The position numbers were made by a program, and so were the translations under genes. This document shows positions 23,786-32,633 of a DNA stretch of 64,000 nt, piece by piece; positions within the stretch are counted from its first letter, which is position 1, and each line of letters starts with the position of its first letter. The notes below the pieces were generated by a model. The model was not told the origin of the DNA. It ran no database searches and saw nothing but the letters and a program-made list of their open reading frames with translations. Source of the stretch: Lachnospiraceae bacterium (lineage in GTDB: Bacteria; Bacillota; Clostridia; Lachnospirales; Lachnospiraceae); NCBI GenBank assembly GCA_910576335.1, contig CAJTIU010000001.1, positions 124,001-188,000 of the forward strand. The letters run 5' to 3'.

Positions 23786-24233
23786 ATGAAATACTTAAAA
23801 TTTTTCAATAAGTGGAAACTTGCGCTTGCCGCCTTGTTTGCTATCAGCGCACCCTATAGTCTAATTACCCCCCCCCCCCGAACAAACGTTCTATGAGTCG
23901 GTAATCGTTGCTATAGTATGTCTTTTAATTGCTGCGGCTCTGCTTCTTTCGGATATCTTATATACTAAAGCTCCGGCGGAGAAACTCTGGAAACGCTGGG
24001 CGTTTGTTGAAGGTGAAAAAGCCCAGGCAAGAAAAGAAAGGGCGGCGTATGGTGAATTAACACCGACCTACATAGATACTGAATTAAAGTATGGTTTATT
24101 TGCTGGTGCTACTAATGGGAAATATCGGACAACGCTCCGCCGCTGCTCCTGTCCGGATTTTAAGAAAAGAAAAGTACCTTGCAAGCATATGTATTACCTT
24201 GCTTCAAAATGCGGCGTAGAAACTTTGAAATAA
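23786..24233 (+). pseudogene. Membrane protein with SWIM zinc finger, split by a 12-C tract (possibly phase variable)
   Basis: ATG 23786 follows AGGGG. The first frame gives a membrane segment (WKLALAALFAISAPYSLI) and stops soon after twelve C (23868-23879). With eleven C the frame stays open to TAA 24231-24233, giving about 148 residues: a second membrane segment (VIVAIVCLLIAAALLLSDIL), a charged linker, and a SWIM zinc finger CSCPDFKKRKVPCKH near the C-terminus. SWIM fingers bind nucleic acid or protein. Full conservation of the downstream frame argues that the gene is intact apart from the tract. Its place between repressor and integrase is typical for genes expressed in the lysogen, such as exclusion genes. 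Confidence 0.75.
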
Positions 24234-24240
24234 AAAGGAA

Positions 24241-24290
24241 CCCCGCCCCCAGCCATTGGCGTGGCTTACGGGGACGGGGCGGCTTGTTGG
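24241..24290 (+). terminator. Possible terminator or GGGGACGGGG-type hairpin
   Basis: CCCCGCCCCC (from 24241) can pair imperfectly with GGGGACGGGG (about 24279) after the SWIM gene. The T run is short. The right arm matches the core of the palindromic elements elsewhere in the window. Moderate to low support. Confidence 0.4.
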
Positions 24291-24395
24291 CCATGTTATA
24301 AACATTCCGAGCAAATGTATTATAGCATGGTCCGGCCAAAAACACAAGTACAAGGTGGGGCTATTTTTGCGCCCGTTTTTAAGGAGGACTATGCT

Positions 24396-25895
24396 ATGAA
24401 ACAAAAAGAATTAAGCCCGGCTCCGGCGGCTTTCAATCTTGAAAACGTCGCTGATCTATATATCCGGGTATCTACAACGGAACAGGCGGAAGAAGGTTAC
24501 AGCGTAGGGGAACAAGAGGCAAGGCTCCGCGCCTACTGCTCCGCTATGGGTTTTACTGTAAACGCCGTCCATATCGATCCGGGTTACTCCGGGGCTACGC
24601 TCGACCGCCCTGGTATCAATCAAGTTATAAAGGACGTGCGGGGCGGCTATGTGAAAAAGGTTATTGTCTGGAAACTGGACCGGCTTTCCCGGTCCCAAAA
24701 AGACACCCTCGTCCTGCTGGAAGATGTCTTTTTGCAAAATGGCTGTAACTTCGTTTCAATCATGGAAAGTTTTGATACGGCTACGCCGTTCGGACGGTGT
24801 ATCGTTGGAATACTGGCGGCTTTCGCCCAAATGGAAAGGGAAAATATAAAGGCTCGTTTAGTAATGGGAAAACAAGCCGGGCTTAAGGAAGGTAACTACT
24901 ACTCCGGCATAACTCCTATCGGTTACAAGTCCGAACTGCAGGAAAACGGAAAGCGGACGCTTGTCGTGGATCCGTTTTCCTCCCAGGCTGTGAAGGATAT
25001 GTATAGGCTGTATAGCTCCGGGCGGAGCCTGGGGGAAATAGGCGTTTATGTACAGAAAAAGTACGGTATCAATACAAAATTCTGCCGGACGGATGCCGCC
25101 TCTGCCTGCTCCCGGATCCTCCGCAATCCGGTATATGCCGGCCGGGTAGTTATGGGCGACCTGGAATACTCCGGGAAGCACGAGGCGTTGGTGTCCCCGG
25201 AAGTCTGGCAAAAAGTAAACGACCGCTTATCTCAAAATAAGAAAGCCTTTAAGCGTACTTACTCCGGTTCGGACGGGCTGCTCTCCGGCTTGCTGTTCTG
25301 CGGGGACTGCGGCGCCCGGATGTCAATCCGTAACTGGGGCTGGAAACAAAAAGGAAAGCCCATAACAAAAAAATATATATGCTACTCTGTGAGCCGCTGC
25401 TCTAAGCGGATGATTAAGTCGGATTCCTGCTCCAACCGCAAGGAACACTTTACCGTGTCTGACTTGGATGCCCTGGTACTGGAAGAAATTAAGAAGCTCG
25501 CCCTTGATCCAGCTTCCCTGGATGCCCTGGCGGAAGAAAGCGCCGGGGAAACTCCGCCCGACTTGGGGGTGTTCCGGGAACGGCTGGGGAATGTGGAAAA
25601 GCAAATAACAAGGCTTCTTAATCTGTATCAAAACGGGGTTGTTGAACTGGAAGAAATACAAGACCGCCTATCCGCTCTTAAGGAAGAACGCAAGGCGGCG
25701 CAGAAGTGCCTGGAAGAAGCCGAAGCGGAAGACTCCGGGAAAATGTCTAAGGGGGAAGCGGCGGCGGCTCTGGCTTCTTTATCTGGTATTATTGAAGCCG
25801 GGGACGGTGATGGGCTTTATGCCCTGGTGCATAGCCTTATAGAAAAGGTCGTTGTACTCAATGGGGATATAACTATATACTGGGCTTTCTGCTAA
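24396..25895 (+). CDS. Large serine integrase
   Basis: The 499-residue recombinase starts at ATG 24396 after AAGGAGG. The resolvase domain has YIRVSTTEQ with the catalytic Ser near residue 26, GYSGATLDRPG, VWKLDRLSRSQKDTLVLLED and FDTATPFGRCIVGILAAFAQ. The recombinase domain follows (NYYSGITPIGYK). A zinc ribbon is next (LLFCGDCGARMS, then CYSVSRCSKR and CSNRKEH), with a long coiled coil near the end. It catalyses phage integration and, with a directionality factor, excision. It lies at the very end of the prophage, next to the interrupted kinase gene. Confidence 0.95.
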   Translation: MKQKELSPAPAAFNLENVADLYIRVSTTEQAEEGYSVGEQEARLRAYCSAMGFTVNAVHIDPGYSGATLDRPGINQVIKDVRGGYVKKVIVWKLDRLSRSQKDTLVLLEDVFLQNGCNFVSIMESFDTATPFGRCIVGILAAFAQMERENIKARLVMGKQAGLKEGNYYSGITPIGYKSELQENGKRTLVVDPFSSQAVKDMYRLYSSGRSLGEIGVYVQKKYGINTKFCRTDAASACSRILRNPVYAGRVVMGDLEYSGKHEALVSPEVWQKVNDRLSQNKKAFKRTYSGSDGLLSGLLFCGDCGARMSIRNWGWKQKGKPITKKYICYSVSRCSKRMIKSDSCSNRKEHFTVSDLDALVLEEIKKLALDPASLDALAEESAGETPPDLGVFRERLGNVEKQITRLLNLYQNGVVELEEIQDRLSALKEERKAAQKCLEEAEAEDSGKMSKGEAAAALASLSGIIEAGDGDGLYALVHSLIEKVVVLNGDITIYWAFC

Positions 25896-25899
25896 ATGA

Positions 25900-25965
25900 A
25901 GGGGCGGCTTTTGTTCTATACAACAAATAGCCGCTTACTCTTTCTGATTCCACTAAGGCTTATCT
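25900..25965. other. Prophage attachment-site junction
   Basis: Between the integrase stop (25895) and the last kinase-like codons, phage sequence passes into host sequence. The kinase homology fades at about 25945-25965 (PFSPEKISLS), and the final residues RKSKRLFVV seem foreign. The exact crossover cannot be placed without the other prophage end. Confidence 0.6.
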
Positions 25966-26725
25966 TTTCTGGTGAAAAAGGAACATCTTCAATACTGCGG
26001 ATTCCTTTCATAGTACGGCTGTATTCCTCCAGCCTGGCCAAATGCTCTGCCATGAGTGTAAGAGTGCCGGTAAGCTTTTCCTGGCTCACTCTCCCCTCCG
26101 GCACATATCTTGCCAGAAAATCCGTGTAGCCCTTAAGTACGGTAAGAGGCGTACGGAGGTCATGGGCAAATGCGGCATTCAGCTCCTTCTGCCGCTCAAC
26201 GAGCCTCCACATCTCTTCCTTTCCACGAATCAGCTCCAGGCGCATGTCCTCTACGGAATCACAGAGATTCCCCAACTCGTCCCGGCTGTCATAGGTTACC
26301 TGAAAGTCGAGATCATTTTCCCGTATCTTTTTCACACTCTCCTTAAGAACCTTAAGAGGCCCCAGAAGTCGTTTCTTATAAAAAATGAGAATTGTAATGA
26401 TCATACCTGCAAATGCATAGAAAAAGGGACACCATGACCGGACAAAATCCAGAATAACGACACTCGCACTGTCTGTATTTTCTGGAAATGAAAATGCGTA
26501 TCTCCATAAAATTCCATTCTCATAAAAAAATTCACTCTTCTTGTTCCTGAAATTGCCTCCAGTCAGAATCTTTAGCTCCAGCTGGCGGCAGAGAGTCATT
26601 GTGAACCAGGATAATCCCCATACTATCACTGCAAGCACAAGGATATAGGCAATCATCGCTTTGCGGAACGAAAGATTGCGGATATATGTTAACAGCTTTT
26701 CCAGTTTTTCCTCTAGCCAATCCAT
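25916..26725 (-). pseudogene. Sensor histidine kinase truncated by the prophage
   Basis: The 269-residue product has two membrane segments (about 23-43 and 98-115), a HAMP linker (116-168) and the phosphoacceptor helix with AFAHDLRTPLTVLKGY (His 178). The frame then stops 21 bases before the integrase stop, without the N, G1 and G2 boxes of the ATPase domain, so it cannot autophosphorylate. It overlaps the response regulator by 13 bases. The missing 3' part should lie at the other end of the prophage; excision would restore the gene. Confidence 0.88.
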
Positions 26726-27405
26726 CTGTAACCAACTCCCCACACGGTCTCTATATATGGTTTATCCGTGAATCTCCCGATCTTCCCTCGGATTCTCCGG
26801 ACATGCTCCATCACAATACTGCTGTCTGCGCTTCCATCAAAGCCCCGGACTCTCTCATATAGCTGATCTTTACTGAACACCTGCCCGGGATTCAGGGATA
26901 AGAGCTCTGTAATTCCAAATTCTGTCTTTGTAAGCGAAAGTGGATGCTCTCCGTAATAGACTGATTTTTCCTCGTAATGAATCGCCAGATGATCAAAAAT
27001 CTTCACAGTGCCCTCTGTCTTTTTCCGCCTCTCACGCCTCAGATGTGCCTCCACCCTGGCTCCCAACTCATCAATGCTAAAAGGTTTCAAAATATAATCA
27101 TCTCCCCCTGACATCAGTCCCCTGATCCGGTCTGCCTCCTCAATCTTCGCTGTCAGAAATAGAATCGGACAGGACACATGTGCCCGGATCCTCTCACATA
27201 CCTCAAACCCGTCAAGAAGAGGCATATTCACATCCAGGAGAATCAGATCCGGACCCTGGGACAGCTTTTCAAGCGCCTCGATCCCATTCGCCGCCGAAAT
27301 GACGCTGTAATCCTGCATCTCAAAATAGTCTCTTAACAGAAGAATAATCCCCGGCTCATCATCTGCAATCAAAATTCTCTTCTTTTCACTCATATTTTTA
27401 CACAT
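26713..27405 (-). CDS. OmpR/PhoB-family response regulator
   Basis: The protein has a receiver domain (RILIADDEPGIILLLRDYF, LILLDVNMPLLDGFEV with the phosphorylated Asp, ILFLTAK, DDYILKPFSIDELGARV) and a C-terminal winged helix (ITELLSLNPGQVFSKDQLYE, VRRIRGKIG, YIETVWGVGYRW). It is the partner of the truncated kinase downstream. The start at 27405 is preferred over 27435; 27393 is also possible. With the kinase broken, it may be unphosphorylated or driven by another kinase. Confidence 0.9.
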   Translation of the reverse strand: MCKNMSEKKRILIADDEPGIILLLRDYFEMQDYSVISAANGIEALEKLSQGPDLILLDVNMPLLDGFEVCERIRAHVSCPILFLTAKIEEADRIRGLMSGGDDYILKPFSIDELGARVEAHLRRERRKKTEGTVKIFDHLAIHYEEKSVYYGEHPLSLTKTEFGITELLSLNPGQVFSKDQLYERVRGFDGSADSSIVMEHVRRIRGKIGRFTDKPYIETVWGVGYRWIG

Positions 27406-27527
27406 AAAAATACCGCCCTGCTTCTGGAAATTCACTGAAAATTATTATACACCTAAAATCCAGTATAACACAAAATTCTCTACAAATTCCCTATTCAGGA
27501 CGGTATTAAAATTTTCCGCCTGTACAT

Positions 27528-27567
27528 TGGCTGCTATTCACGGACTAACCGTCCGTGAATAGCAGCG
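27528..27567. repeat. Terminal hairpin of a dispersed palindromic element
   Basis: GCTGCTATTCACGGAC and GTCCGTGAATAGCAGC pair around a short loop. The flank to 27625 has further small hairpins (TGCGTTAGCAGACGCA; CAGGGACCTCCCTG). Read on the minus strand it matches the terminal hairpin of the elements at 40194 and 40236. It lies between the importer operon's end and the response regulator gene and may also terminate transcription. Confidence 0.7.
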
Positions 27568-27642
27568 ATACAGTTGCGTTAGCAGACGCAGGAGTGGAGT
27601 ATCCAGGGACCTCCCTGACCATACAGGCAGAAATTTTTATCT

Positions 27643-29334
27643 TTATTTCTTATCTGCATTGATGAACAGATACGGCATGCCTACAGAATAATACTGTACA
27701 TCTACGATCTGCGGATTCGTCATCATTGCTACAGACTGGCTGTAAATCGGGAACAAAACGCAGTTGTCAGCCAGTTTCTTCTCACAGTCGATCAGTGCAC
27801 TCCAGCGTGCATCCAGATCTAACGCCAGATCGCCCACCTTCGCGGACTTGATGGTCTCATCATATTCCTTATCAGAGAAGCGTGAATAGTTGGTGGAGCT
27901 TCCTGTTACCCACATATCCAGGTCTGTCATGGGATCTGCATAGTCTGGTCCCCATCTGGTAAGACCTACATCATATTCACCCTTCTGCATATACTCAAGA
28001 CGTGCCTTCTTTGGCAGTACCTGGAGTTCTACCTTCAGACCTTCAAGGTTTGTCTGCCACTCGCTCTGCAGGAACTGGGCAACGGCCTGTGCGGAATCTG
28101 TGTCCTCGCACATCAGGGTAAGCTCTAAGGATGATAATCCCGCTTCCTTTAAGCCTGTCTTCCACAGCTCCTTCGCCTTCTCCACATCATAGGTCCAGCT
28201 GTCATACGCATCTCCTGCATCTGCACGGAAATCCGTTCCCTTTGTATTTGCCGCCAGGCCCACTGGTACGAAGTAATCCATCGGTGTGGAACCATCTTTC
28301 AGAATCCTTGTTGTTACAGCCTCTTTATCGTAGGACTTTGCAAGCGCCATACGGATATTCAGATTGTCAAGTCCCTTTTTCTCCATATTCGGGCACAGAT
28401 ACCAGTTATATCCGTCACCCCTTGTACTGAACCGCTCGTCATCCTCATACTGCTCAACCAGGTTGCCGCTCAGGGTAACAATATCCAGCTCTCCGTTTTC
28501 GAAGGAAAGGGCTGCTGTCTGGCTGTCTGTAATTACCTGGAATTCTACCCCGTCAAGCTTAACCTTGGAAGCATCAAAGAATTTATCATTCTTCACTTCC
28601 TCGATCGTCATTGTTGACGGCTCATAAGCTGAAATCTTAAATGGTCCGTTACAAAGGATTGTCTCTGGCGACGTTGCAAATTTGTCGCCGCATCCCTCCA
28701 CGAAATCCTGTGAAAGTGGAAGGAAGCAGGTGGATGTCATCAGATAATCGAAGATCGAGCATGGGGAGCTTAATTTTACTTCCAGCGTCTTGTCATCCTT
28801 TGCTTCTACACCCAGATCCTCTACCGGCTTTTCTCCAGCTACTACTTCATCTGCATTTACAATACATGCCGTCTGAATAAAGAACTGATAATCACTTGCC
28901 ATCTTCGGATCCGCAACTCTGCGCCATGCATATACAAAGTCATGGGCTGTCACAGGATCGCCGTTTGCCCATACAGCATCCTCACGGATATGGAAGGTTA
29001 AGGTCAATCCATCCTCTGATTTCTCCTCGCTCTCTGCCATTCCCGGCGCAGGCGCCCCGTTTTCGTCCTTTGTGAAGAGCCCCATCATACACTGGGACAA
29101 TACTCCACAGGATGTATAATCATTAGAGAGGGCCGGATCCATAGAATCCACGATGGTGCTTACCTGATAGCGGAGCACTTTGTCTCCTGCCGGCTGGGAT
29201 TCCTCCTGGTTCCCGCTCTCCGTCTCAGCCTTCCCTGCTTTGTCCTCTTCTGTCCCGCCGCCGCAGCCTGCCAGCAAGCAGACACACATCGCTAATACAA
29301 GCAGACATGCCAGTAACTTGTTTTTGAGTTTCAT
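27643..29334 (-). CDS. Family 5 solute-binding lipoprotein (OppA/DppA-like)
   Basis: The 563-residue protein starts at ATG 29334 after AAAGGAGG and has a lipoprotein signal (LLACLLVLAMCVCLLAGCGG, lipobox Cys near residue 23). The mature part has family 5 signatures: YQVSTIVDSMDPALSNDYTS, GLTLTFHIREDAVWANGDPV, TAHDFVYAWRRVADPKMASD, and NLNIRMALAKSYDKEAV. It delivers its ligand to the membrane permease encoded upstream in the same direction. Family 5 proteins bind peptides, nickel or plant oligosaccharides; the GH127 neighbour suggests an oligosaccharide or glycopeptide, but this is inference. Confidence 0.92.
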   Translation of the reverse strand: MKLKNKLLACLLVLAMCVCLLAGCGGGTEEDKAGKAETESGNQEESQPAGDKVLRYQVSTIVDSMDPALSNDYTSCGVLSQCMMGLFTKDENGAPAPGMAESEEKSEDGLTLTFHIREDAVWANGDPVTAHDFVYAWRRVADPKMASDYQFFIQTACIVNADEVVAGEKPVEDLGVEAKDDKTLEVKLSSPCSIFDYLMTSTCFLPLSQDFVEGCGDKFATSPETILCNGPFKISAYEPSTMTIEEVKNDKFFDASKVKLDGVEFQVITDSQTAALSFENGELDIVTLSGNLVEQYEDDERFSTRGDGYNWYLCPNMEKKGLDNLNIRMALAKSYDKEAVTTRILKDGSTPMDYFVPVGLAANTKGTDFRADAGDAYDSWTYDVEKAKELWKTGLKEAGLSSLELTLMCEDTDSAQAVAQFLQSEWQTNLEGLKVELQVLPKKARLEYMQKGEYDVGLTRWGPDYADPMTDLDMWVTGSSTNYSRFSDKEYDETIKSAKVGDLALDLDARWSALIDCEKKLADNCVLFPIYSQSVAMMTNPQIVDVQYYSVGMPYLFINADKK

Positions 29335-29510
29335 AATATCTCCTCCTTTTTTGATAATTCCGGGAGAAATTCCTTCGTCTCTCCCCACTTTATTTTAAAT
29401 GCCGCTCTTTCTGTCAGCAATTTAAAATCATTTACGGCTGTTCCGTATTAGAAACAGAAATCCGGCCATACTTACGGCTGACGGAATCTGCCGCCCGGTA
29501 TGAAGCCGCC

Positions 29511-30449
29511 TTACTTCCAGGAATCATATTCTTGATCCGTACAGCGGACATAATGTGTCCCCTCTACCTGGTGCATAGTTCCTTCGCCGTAGTCAATTCC
29601 GCTTGTCTTGTAATCGTATTGAAGCGCCTTCCTTTTCCGTTCCGCCAGAGGATTGGGATGGGGGATTGCCGAGAGAAGGCTTTTGGTATACGGGTGTACC
29701 GGATGGGAAAAAATCTCGTCCGTTGTCCCGGTCTCCAGCAGATGCCCCAGGTGCAGCACTCCGATCCGGTCAGAAATATATTTTACCATTGACAGGTCAT
29801 GGGCAATAAACAGATATGCCATTCCATTCTCCTGCTGCAGATCCTTCATCAGATTCACCACCTGTGCCTGGATTGACATATCCAGGGCGGAGATACACTC
29901 GTCTGCAATAATCAATTTTGGATTCATAATAAGAGCCCGGGCGATTCCCACACGCTGCCTCTGTCCGCCGGAAAACTGATGAGGATAGCGGTTTGCATGC
30001 TCCGGCGCAAGCCCTACTTTATGAAGAATGTCAGCCACCATCTCCTCCCGTTCCTTTGCAGAGTGATACCGGTGATGGATATCCAGTCCCTGGGCGATAA
30101 TGTCTCCTACTTTTCTGCGTGGATTCAGGCATGCCATAGGATCCTGAAAGATCATCTGCATATTGACCCGTAGATTACGCTCTGTCTCACCCTTAAGCCT
30201 GCCGGAAATATTCATTCCGTCAAAAAGAATCTCCCCCGCAGTAGGCTCATACAGGTGAATAACCGAACGTCCGATGGTCGTCTTCCCTGAGCCGGACTCT
30301 CCCACCAGCCCATAGGTCTCACCCGGATTGATATAAAAACTTACATCTTCTACTGCCTTTACTGTAAACTTACGGCTTACCCGGAAATACTGCTTTAAGC
30401 CTTTCACCTCAAGGAGAGGGGCGGTCTTACTGTTTTCCTGTTTTGTCAT
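29511..30449 (-). CDS. oppF: OppF-type ABC transporter ATPase
   Basis: The 312-residue protein has Walker [17 protein letters not shown]-loop MIFQDPMACLNPRR, signature FSGGQRQRVGIARALI, Walker B LIIADECISALD, and the C-terminal oligopeptide-type tail (PHPNPLAERKRKALQY). It overlaps the preceding OppD-type gene by 23 bases. OppD and OppF together power the permease. The 176 bases after it, before the binding protein gene, show no gene. Confidence 0.93.
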   Translation of the reverse strand: MTKQENSKTAPLLEVKGLKQYFRVSRKFTVKAVEDVSFYINPGETYGLVGESGSGKTTIGRSVIHLYEPTAGEILFDGMNISGRLKGETERNLRVNMQMIFQDPMACLNPRRKVGDIIAQGLDIHHRYHSAKEREEMVADILHKVGLAPEHANRYPHQFSGGQRQRVGIARALIMNPKLIIADECISALDMSIQAQVVNLMKDLQQENGMAYLFIAHDLSMVKYISDRIGVLHLGHLLETGTTDEIFSHPVHPYTKSLLSAIPHPNPLAERKRKALQYDYKTSGIDYGEGTMHQVEGTHYVRCTDQEYDSWK

Positions 30450-31515
30450 AATGCTCTCCCTCCTTCATCATTCGGTCAATCCTGGCCTTAAGCTCCCCTG
30501 GAAGCTCCACCTTCGGAGCCTTCGGATGCAAAAGCCATGTGGCCGCATAATGGGTATCCGATACCTTGAACATGGGCGGCTCCACCCGGCTGTCAATCTT
30601 AAGGGCGTATTTGTTCCTCGGGGCAAAGGCGTCGCCTGTGATCCTGTGGAGCAGATTCGGCGGGCTTCCGGGAATGGTATAAAGCCTCTCATCCTCTGTC
30701 CCCAGGTCCGGCATCGCAGAAAGCAGCCCCCATGTATATGGATGCTTCGGGTCATAAAAGACCTCATTGACCGTACCGCTCTCTACAATCTTCCCGGCAT
30801 ACATAACATTGACATAATCCGCCACTTTTGCCACTACTCCCAGGTCATGTGTAATATAGATAACGGACAGTTTCTTTCTCTTCTGAATCTCCTGAATCAG
30901 CTCCAGAATCTTAGACTGGATCGTTACATCCAGCGCGGTTGTAGGCTCGTCACAGATCAGCAGATCTGGATCGCAGGAAAGCGCGATGGCAATCACCACC
31001 CTCTGGCGCATCCCCCCTGAAAGCTGGTGGGGGTAATTCTTCATACGCTTTTCGGCATCCGTAATTCCTACCAGCTTCAGAAGATCCAGTGCCTTCTGAT
31101 AAGCCTCCTCCTTCGGTGTATGATAATGCCAGAGCATTCCCTCCATGACCTGCTTCCCGACTGGAATCAGGGGATTTAATGAAGTCATGGGATCCTGAAA
31201 CACCATGGCGATTCTTTTTCCATTTACATGACGGCGGATTTCCTTTTTATCCATAGACAGGATATCCCTCGTCACCTTCTCCTCCTGCCTGTAATAGGAC
31301 AGGGTGATATCACCGCTGTCAATGGTTCCGTTCTTTGCAAGGATTCCCATAATTGCCTTAGCTGAAACGGACTTCCCGGATCCTGATTCCCCTACAAGCG
31401 CTACAGTCTCCCCGCGGTATACGCTGAGATTGACACCTCTGACCGCATTCACCATGCCTGCAGTTGTCTCAAACGAAATGTTCAGGTTCTGAATCGACAA
31501 TATTTTCTCTCTCAT
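30427..31515 (-). CDS. oppD: OppD-type ABC transporter ATPase
   Basis: The 362-residue protein has Walker [19 protein letters not shown]-loop [16 protein letters not shown], signature [15 protein letters not shown], Walker [14 protein letters not shown], and a C-terminal extension of about 90 residues, usual for the OppD type. The ATG at 31515 is eight bases after AGGAGG. It pairs with the OppF-type protein. Confidence 0.92.
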   Translation of the reverse strand: MREKILSIQNLNISFETTAGMVNAVRGVNLSVYRGETVALVGESGSGKSVSAKAIMGILAKNGTIDSGDITLSYYRQEEKVTRDILSMDKKEIRRHVNGKRIAMVFQDPMTSLNPLIPVGKQVMEGMLWHYHTPKEEAYQKALDLLKLVGITDAEKRMKNYPHQLSGGMRQRVVIAIALSCDPDLLICDEPTTALDVTIQSKILELIQEIQKRKKLSVIYITHDLGVVAKVADYVNVMYAGKIVESGTVNEVFYDPKHPYTWGLLSAMPDLGTEDERLYTIPGSPPNLLHRITGDAFAPRNKYALKIDSRVEPPMFKVSDTHYAATWLLHPKAPKVELPGELKARIDRMMKEGEHYDKTGKQ

Positions 31516-31527
31516 GTCCATCTCCTC

Positions 31528-32622
31528 CTACATATCCTTCATCTTCGGGTCAAGGGCATCCCTCAGGCCGTCTGCCAGCATGTTAAAGCAGAGCATCAGA
31601 AGTCCCATGACAAGCAGCGGAAATACGATCATGTACGGATGGGAGGTAAAGTTCTGGTATCCGCTGGAAATCAGTGATCCAAGAGATGCCAGAGGCTCCG
31701 GAACCCCCAGTCCGATAAATGCCAGGAACGCCTCTGTAAAAATCGCGTGAGGGATGGAAAACATGGTCTGTGTTATTAATGGTCCAAAGATATTAGGCAG
31801 AATCTCCTTAAATATAATCCAAAGGCTCTTCGCACCCAGCGTACGGGAGGCAAGAACATACTCCTGCTCTTTAAGCTTTAAGACCTCTGCCCTGGCAATC
31901 CGGCTCATCCCAAGCCACCCGGAAAACATAAGGGCAAAGGTAATGGACAGAAGTCCCGGCTTCATCACCAGCAGAAGAAGTGTTACTGTGACCAGATACG
32001 GAATACTGTTTAGCACCTCCACGATTCTCTGCATAACCATATCCGTCCTGCCTCCGAAGTACCCGGACACCATGCCATAGGTAAGCCCGAATGCAAGGTC
32101 AATGATTACTGCAAGGATCGCCACATAAAGGCTGATCCGCGTCCCCATCCATGTTCTTGTCCACAGATCCCTGCCAAAGGAATCTGAGCCAAACCAGTAC
32201 CAGGTATCCTCCAGCTGATTGCTCTCATAGTAATTGATCTCTTTACTTCCTGTTGAGGTACGCATAGTCTCCGAGCCATCCAGGATTCCAAGCTTCTCCA
32301 GCCCCGGGATCCTGGGCGCCATATTCTGATTTACCGTAATCTGCTGGTCATAGGTATATTCATTCATACTGGGACCGACAAATGCCATCAGGGTTAAAAG
32401 CAGGATACAGATCAGGCTGAACATGGCTCCCTTGCTCTTTCTGAACCGCGCTAGAGCCTCCTTCCAGTAGCCCTGGCTGGCAAAGTTCGTATCTATATGT
32501 TCAAATCCGTCCTTGTGCTGAAATTCAAAATCATCCTCTCTGAAATCAATCTGGCTTAAATATTCTTCCACCGACAAAACTCTTGCTGTATTTCCTGCTG
32601 ACTGTTCTTTCTTTTTCTTCAT
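31528..32622 (-). CDS. oppC: OppC-type ABC transporter permease
   Basis: The 364-residue permease has a cytoplasmic N-terminus of about 70 residues, a first membrane segment (GAMFSLICILLLTLMAFVGP), a long external loop, and a five-helix core with the BPD coupling motif EYVLASRTLGAKSLWIIFKE. The sequence LGVPEPLASLGSLISSGYQN near the end is typical of OppC/DppC. It lies 11 bases after the OppB-type gene. Confidence 0.92.
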   Translation of the reverse strand: MKKKKEQSAGNTARVLSVEEYLSQIDFREDDFEFQHKDGFEHIDTNFASQGYWKEALARFRKSKGAMFSLICILLLTLMAFVGPSMNEYTYDQQITVNQNMAPRIPGLEKLGILDGSETMRTSTGSKEINYYESNQLEDTWYWFGSDSFGRDLWTRTWMGTRISLYVAILAVIIDLAFGLTYGMVSGYFGGRTDMVMQRIVEVLNSIPYLVTVTLLLLVMKPGLLSITFALMFSGWLGMSRIARAEVLKLKEQEYVLASRTLGAKSLWIIFKEILPNIFGPLITQTMFSIPHAIFTEAFLAFIGLGVPEPLASLGSLISSGYQNFTSHPYMIVFPLLVMGLLMLCFNMLADGLRDALDPKMKDM

Positions 32623-32633
32623 GCTCTCACCTC

